From: Alloalcanivorax profundimaris
Lineage (GTDB): Bacteria; Pseudomonadota; Gammaproteobacteria; Pseudomonadales; Alcanivoracaceae
Assembly: GCF_015265435.1 (NCBI RefSeq)
Contig: NZ_JABJWH010000013.1
Location: 1-64,000 of the forward strand
Direction: 5' to 3'
Length of the DNA stretch: 64,000 bases
Positions 60,920-64,000 of this stretch are shown here, one piece after another. How positions within the stretch are numbered: position 1 is the first letter of the stretch; the number at the start of each line of letters is the position of its first letter. The translations under genes and the position numbers were made by a program. The notes under the pieces were generated by a model. That model had not been told where the DNA came from, did no database searches, and saw only the letters and a list, made by a program, of their open reading frames with translations.

Positions 60920-62683
60920 ATGAAAGACCGTCTTGTCGCCCTGATCGAGCAAGCGCTGGAAAGCCTGACCGCCAACGGCACCCTGCCCGCGGACGCGCGG
61001 CGACCGGTGCAGATCGATCGCACCAAGGACAAAAGCCACGGCGATTTCGCCACCAACATCGCCCTGATGCTGGCCAAGCCGGCGGGTCTGAAGCCCCGCG
61101 ACCTGGCCCAGGCCCTGGTGGACGCCCTGCCCGAGGACAAGGCGGTGGCGAAGGTGGAGATCGCCGGCCCCGGCTTCATCAACTTCTTCCAGGCGGAAAG
61201 CTGGCTCACCGACCAGCTTGAGGCCGCCCTCGCCGACCCGCACCTGGCGGTGCCGCGCCCGGCGCGGCACCAGACCGTGGTGATCGACTACTCCTCGCCC
61301 AACCTGGCCAAGGAAATGCATGTGGGGCACCTGCGCTCCACCATCATCGGCGACGCCGTGGTGCGTACCCTGGATTTCCTCGGCCACAAGGTGGTGCCGC
61401 AGAACCACGTGGGCGACTGGGGCACCCAGTTCGGCATGCTGCTGGCCTACCTGGAAGAAAGGAAGGACGAGGACGGCGACCAGGCGCTCAACCGCGAACT
61501 GTCCGACCTGGAAACCTTCTACCGGGCCGCCAAGCAGCGCTTCGACGAGTCCGATCAGTTCGCCGACCGGGCCCGCGCCCTGGTGGTCAAGCTGCAGTCC
61601 GGCGACGACTACTGCCTGAAGCTGTGGCGGGAATTCAACCAGGTGTCGCTGAGCCACTGCTTCGCGGTCTACCGCCGCCTGGGCGTGCGCCTGGGCCCGG
61701 ACGACGTGCGCGGCGAAAGCGCCTACAACGACGACCTGCCCAAGGTGGTGGCCGACCTGGACGCCGCCGGCCTGCTCACCGAGGACCAGGGCGCGCGCTG
61801 CGTGTTCCTGGACGAATTCAGAAACAAGGACGGCGACACCCTGCCGGTGATCGTGCAAAAGGCCGGCGGCGGCTATCTCTACGCCACCACCGACCTGGCG
61901 GCGGTGCGCTACCGGGCCCGCGGGCTGGGCGGCGACCGCCTGCTGTATTTCGTGGATCAACGCCAGGCCCTGCACTTCCAGCAGATCTTCGCGGTGGCCC
62001 GCAAGGCCGGCTTCGTGGACGATCACGTGGCGATGGAGCACCTGGGCTTCGGCACCATGAACGGTCCGGACGGCCGCCCCTTCAAGACCCGCGACGGCGG
62101 CACCGTGAAGCTGATCGACCTGCTCGACGAAGCCGAACAGCGCGCCTACGATCTGGTGAAATCCAAGAACGGCGATCTGGGCGAGGACGAGGCCCGCGCC
62201 ATCGCCCGGGCGGTGGGCATCGGCGCGGTGAAATACGCCGATCTCAGCAAGAACCGCACCAGCGACTACATCTTCGACTTCAACCAGATGCTCAGCTTCG
62301 AGGGCAACACCGCCCCCTACCTGCTGTACGCCTATACCCGGGTGGTGAGCGTGTTCCGCAAGGCCGGCCTGGGCCTGGACCAGGTCGGCGACCTGAACGG
62401 TGCCTTCCGGCTGGACCAGGACGCGGAACAGGCCCTGGCCGCCCGCCTGGTGCAGTTCGGCGAGGTGGTGGAGCAGGTGGCCGCCAAGGGCCAGCCGCAC
62501 TTCCTGTGCGCCTATCTGTTCGACCTGGCCGGCCTGTTCTCGGCCTTCTATGAGCATTGCCCGATTCTGGCCGCCGAGGACGAGACGCTGAAAACCAGCC
62601 GCCTCAAGCTGGCCGCGCTGACCGCCCGCACCCTGGCCCGAGGCCTGGATCTGCTGGGCCTGGAACCCCTGGAGCGCATGTAA
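60920..62683 (+). CDS. argS: arginyl-tRNA synthetase
   Basis: Charges tRNA-Arg. 587 residues: the additional N-terminal domain, class I signature HVGH (134-137) after SSPNLAKEM, the catalytic Rossmann fold, and a DALR anticodon-binding domain at the C-terminus ending in GLEPLERM. No canonical KMSKS is seen, as is usual for this synthetase. A -10-like TACAAT (60884-60889) precedes it. Stop and next start overlap (TAATG). Confidence 0.97.
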   Translation: MKDRLVALIEQALESLTANGTLPADARRPVQIDRTKDKSHGDFATNIALMLAKPAGLKPRDLAQALVDALPEDKAVAKVEIAGPGFINFFQAESWLTDQLEAALADPHLAVPRPARHQTVVIDYSSPNLAKEMHVGHLRSTIIGDAVVRTLDFLGHKVVPQNHVGDWGTQFGMLLAYLEERKDEDGDQALNRELSDLETFYRAAKQRFDESDQFADRARALVVKLQSGDDYCLKLWREFNQVSLSHCFAVYRRLGVRLGPDDVRGESAYNDDLPKVVADLDAAGLLTEDQGARCVFLDEFRNKDGDTLPVIVQKAGGGYLYATTDLAAVRYRARGLGGDRLLYFVDQRQALHFQQIFAVARKAGFVDDHVAMEHLGFGTMNGPDGRPFKTRDGGTVKLIDLLDEAEQRAYDLVKSKNGDLGEDEARAIARAVGIGAVKYADLSKNRTSDYIFDFNQMLSFEGNTAPYLLYAYTRVVSVFRKAGLGLDQVGDLNGAFRLDQDAEQALAARLVQFGEVVEQVAAKGQPHFLCAYLFDLAGLFSAFYEHCPILAAEDETLKTSRLKLAALTARTLARGLDLLGLEPLERM

Positions 62684-63327
62684 TGGCGAAGAACACCCGC
62701 CGCGGCGCCAGCCGCGGCCGCAGCGGCAAGCAACCGAACCGCCGTCAGGTTCCCGGCTGGGTGTGGCTGTTCACCGGCGCCGTGGCCGGCCTGTTCGTGG
62801 CCTTCCTGGTGCACCTGGCCCATGTCCAGCTGGAACAGGGCGGCGACCGGGGCGGCGCCGACAAGACGCCGGCGCCGGCGGAATCACCGTCGCAGCCGGA
62901 GCGGCAAGAGGCCGACGAGGACGACGGCGAACCCAAGTTCGACTTCTACGCGGTGCTGCCCAAGATGGAAGTGATCGTCCCCAAGGGCGACGATGAAGAT
63001 GGCCCCTCGAAGCCGGTGAAGGAAGCGAGCCCGGCCCCGTCCTCCTCCGGCCAGGAAGACGACGACGCTCCGGTGGCCGGCCGCCACGATCAGCGCTTCG
63101 TGCTGCAGGCGGGCAGCTTCCGCAATCAGAAGGACGCCGACCGGCGCCGCGCGGAGCTGATCCTCAAGGGCTACGACGTGCGCATCCAGCCGGTGAAACT
63201 GGACAACGGCGACACCTGGCACCGGGTCATGATCGGCCCCTACAACAACATCAACGCCCTGCACCGGGCCCAGGACAAACTCGCCGCCAACGGCGTGGAA
63301 ACCCTGCCCATCCAGCTCAAGGACTGA
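62683..63327 (+). CDS. SPOR-domain protein, FtsN-like
   Basis: 214 residues: Arg-rich cytoplasmic start, one membrane segment (about 25-46), an acidic Pro/Glu/Asp linker and a C-terminal SPOR domain (about 137-214, RFVLQAGSFRNQKDADRRRAEL). The SPOR domain binds septal peptidoglycan. The position between argS and hslV is that of FtsN-like proteins in Pseudomonas (PA5052) and E. coli ftsN-hslVU. The N-terminus lacks obvious FtsN essential helices, so FtsN activity is an inference. Confidence 0.88.
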   Translation: MAKNTRRGASRGRSGKQPNRRQVPGWVWLFTGAVAGLFVAFLVHLAHVQLEQGGDRGGADKTPAPAESPSQPERQEADEDDGEPKFDFYAVLPKMEVIVPKGDDEDGPSKPVKEASPAPSSSGQEDDDAPVAGRHDQRFVLQAGSFRNQKDADRRRAELILKGYDVRIQPVKLDNGDTWHRVMIGPYNNINALHRAQDKLAANGVETLPIQLKD

Positions 63328-63346
63328 GCACCCTTCCGACCCCGAC

Positions 63347-63385
63347 GGCCCGGGCGCTTGAAAAGCGGCGCCCGGGCCCGCACAT
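63347..63385 (+). promoter_or_regulatory. hairpin with possible heat-shock promoter before hslV
   Basis: GGCCCGGGCGC (63347-63357) and GCGCCCGGGCC (63368-63378) form a perfect 11-bp stem with a 10-base loop. Starting at the stem edge, CTTGAA (63357-63362) matches the sigma-32 -35 element and, 14 bases on, CCCGCA (63377-63382) partly matches its -10. hslVU is sigma-32-controlled in E. coli. Confidence 0.4.
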
Positions 63386-63414
63386 CCTTGGCAAATCAGG
63401 ATAAGGAGACTTCC

Positions 63415-63954
63415 GTGGAGCAATATCACGGCACCACCATCGTTTCCGTCCGGCGCGGCAACAACGTCGTGATCGGCGGCGACGGCCAGGTGAGCCTGGG
63501 CAACACCGTCATGAAGGGCAATGCCCGCAAGGTACGGCGCCTGTATCACGGCAAGGTGATCGCCGGGTTCGCCGGCGGCACCGCCGACGCCTTCACCCTG
63601 TTCGAGCGCTTCGAGGGCCAGCTGGAGAAACACCAGGGGCACCTGGTACGCGCCGCCGTGGAACTGGCCAAGGACTGGCGCACCGACCGCGCCCTGCGCC
63701 GCCTGGAAGCCCTGCTGGCGGTGGCCGACAAGGACAACTCCCTGATCATCACCGGCAACGGCGATGTGGTGGAACCGGAGGAAGGCGGCCTGATCGCCAT
63801 CGGCTCCGGCGGCCCCTTCGCCCAGGCGGCGGCGTCCGCGCTGCTGCGCAACACCGAGCTGTCGGCCCGGGAAATCGTCGGCCAGAGCCTGAAAATCGCC
63901 GGCGACATCTGCATCTACACCAACCAGAATCACACCTTCGAGGAGCTTGAATAG
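63415..63954 (+). CDS. hslV: ATP-dependent protease peptidase subunit HslV
   Basis: 179 residues from GTG 63415, preceded by AAGGAGA. The catalytic N-terminal threonine is exposed after removal of a short propeptide: the chain begins MEQYHG and then TTIVSVRRG, unlike E. coli HslV, which has only Met to remove. Other family motifs ([20 protein letters not shown]-like, [17 protein letters not shown]-like, AIGSGG) are intact. It forms the proteolytic core for HslU. Confidence 0.96.
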   Translation: MEQYHGTTIVSVRRGNNVVIGGDGQVSLGNTVMKGNARKVRRLYHGKVIAGFAGGTADAFTLFERFEGQLEKHQGHLVRAAVELAKDWRTDRALRRLEALLAVADKDNSLIITGNGDVVEPEEGGLIAIGSGGPFAQAAASALLRNTELSAREIVGQSLKIAGDICIYTNQNHTFEELE

Positions 63955-64000
63955 TGGCTTCCCTGACTCCCCGCGAGATCGTCAGCGAACTCAACCGGCA
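63954..64000 (+). CDS. hslU: ATP-dependent protease ATPase subunit HslU, N-terminal fragment (runs off window)
   Basis: A GTG at 63954 overlaps the hslV stop (TAGTG) and opens the frame MASLTPREIVSELNR, which matches the HslU N-terminus (MTPREIVSEL). Only 15 codons are inside the window. Confidence 0.92.
   Translation, partial: MASLTPREIVSELNR

Overview
The window reads as ordinary chromosome of a high-GC gammaproteobacterium. The right half (hemE-gltDB-damX/SPOR-aroBK-pilQPONM | ponA - maeB - rpmE - priA - argS - SPOR - hslVU) follows the gene order I know from Pseudomonas aeruginosa (PA5034 to PA5054). Gene content and the IgaA-like protein point to an Alcanivorax/Pseudomonas-type lineage; Alcanivoracaceae is my best guess, by inference only. 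I see no prophage, IS element, CRISPR array, tRNA or rRNA.

Region 1 (1-11.4 kb) is a purine salvage and catabolism island. It holds guanine deaminase and 8-oxoguanine-deaminase-like enzymes, membrane cytochrome-c urate oxidase PuuD, 5-hydroxyisourate hydrolase, OHCU decarboxylase and allantoinase PuuE: the full urate to allantoate route. With these sit an IPNS-type Fe(II)/2-oxoglutarate oxygenase, an alpha/beta hydrolase, an ABC importer, a GntR/FCD regulator and a LysR regulator. A perfect TGTATACA palindrome lies in front of four transcription units (puuE/hiuH divergent, gntR, deaminase, ABC importer), mostly on or inside the promoter, so the GntR protein is probably the local repressor. 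No xanthine dehydrogenase or allantoate-degrading gene is in view.

Region 2 (11.5-24 kb) has a SulP transporter, an exported protein of unknown function, MtgA, a META-domain lipoprotein, a glutamine amidotransferase, leuA, a divergent Lrp-type regulator, a flavodoxin-like protein, a two-gene phosphatase lipoprotein operon (PhoD plus a metallophosphoesterase with a long unknown C-terminus) and a PEBP protein.

Region 3 (24-30.2 kb) is the biotin operon bioBFHCD with a good BirA box between bioB and divergent comF, then a ComB-like gene. Region 4 (30.3-35.7 kb) has an acyl-CoA dehydrogenase, phhB, an acetoacetate-decarboxylase-like gene, a hotdog thioesterase, an apparent orphan small RNA with its own promoter and terminator, and an IgaA-like membrane protein.

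Region 5 (35.7-64 kb) is the conserved block: heme and glutamate synthesis, a DamX-like SPOR protein, shikimate genes, the type IV pilus alignment operon, PBP1A, malic enzyme, L31, PriA, an EmrBA-type efflux pair that interrupts the usual priA-argS order, ArgS, an FtsN-like SPOR protein, HslV and the first codons of HslU at the window edge.

Most interesting for follow-up: the TGTATACA regulon with its 2OG oxygenase, the putative sRNA at 33377-33464 with GGA loops, the 195-bp inverted-repeat element between gltD and hemE, an EF-hand calcium loop inside PilQ, and the duplicated translation start of bioD.
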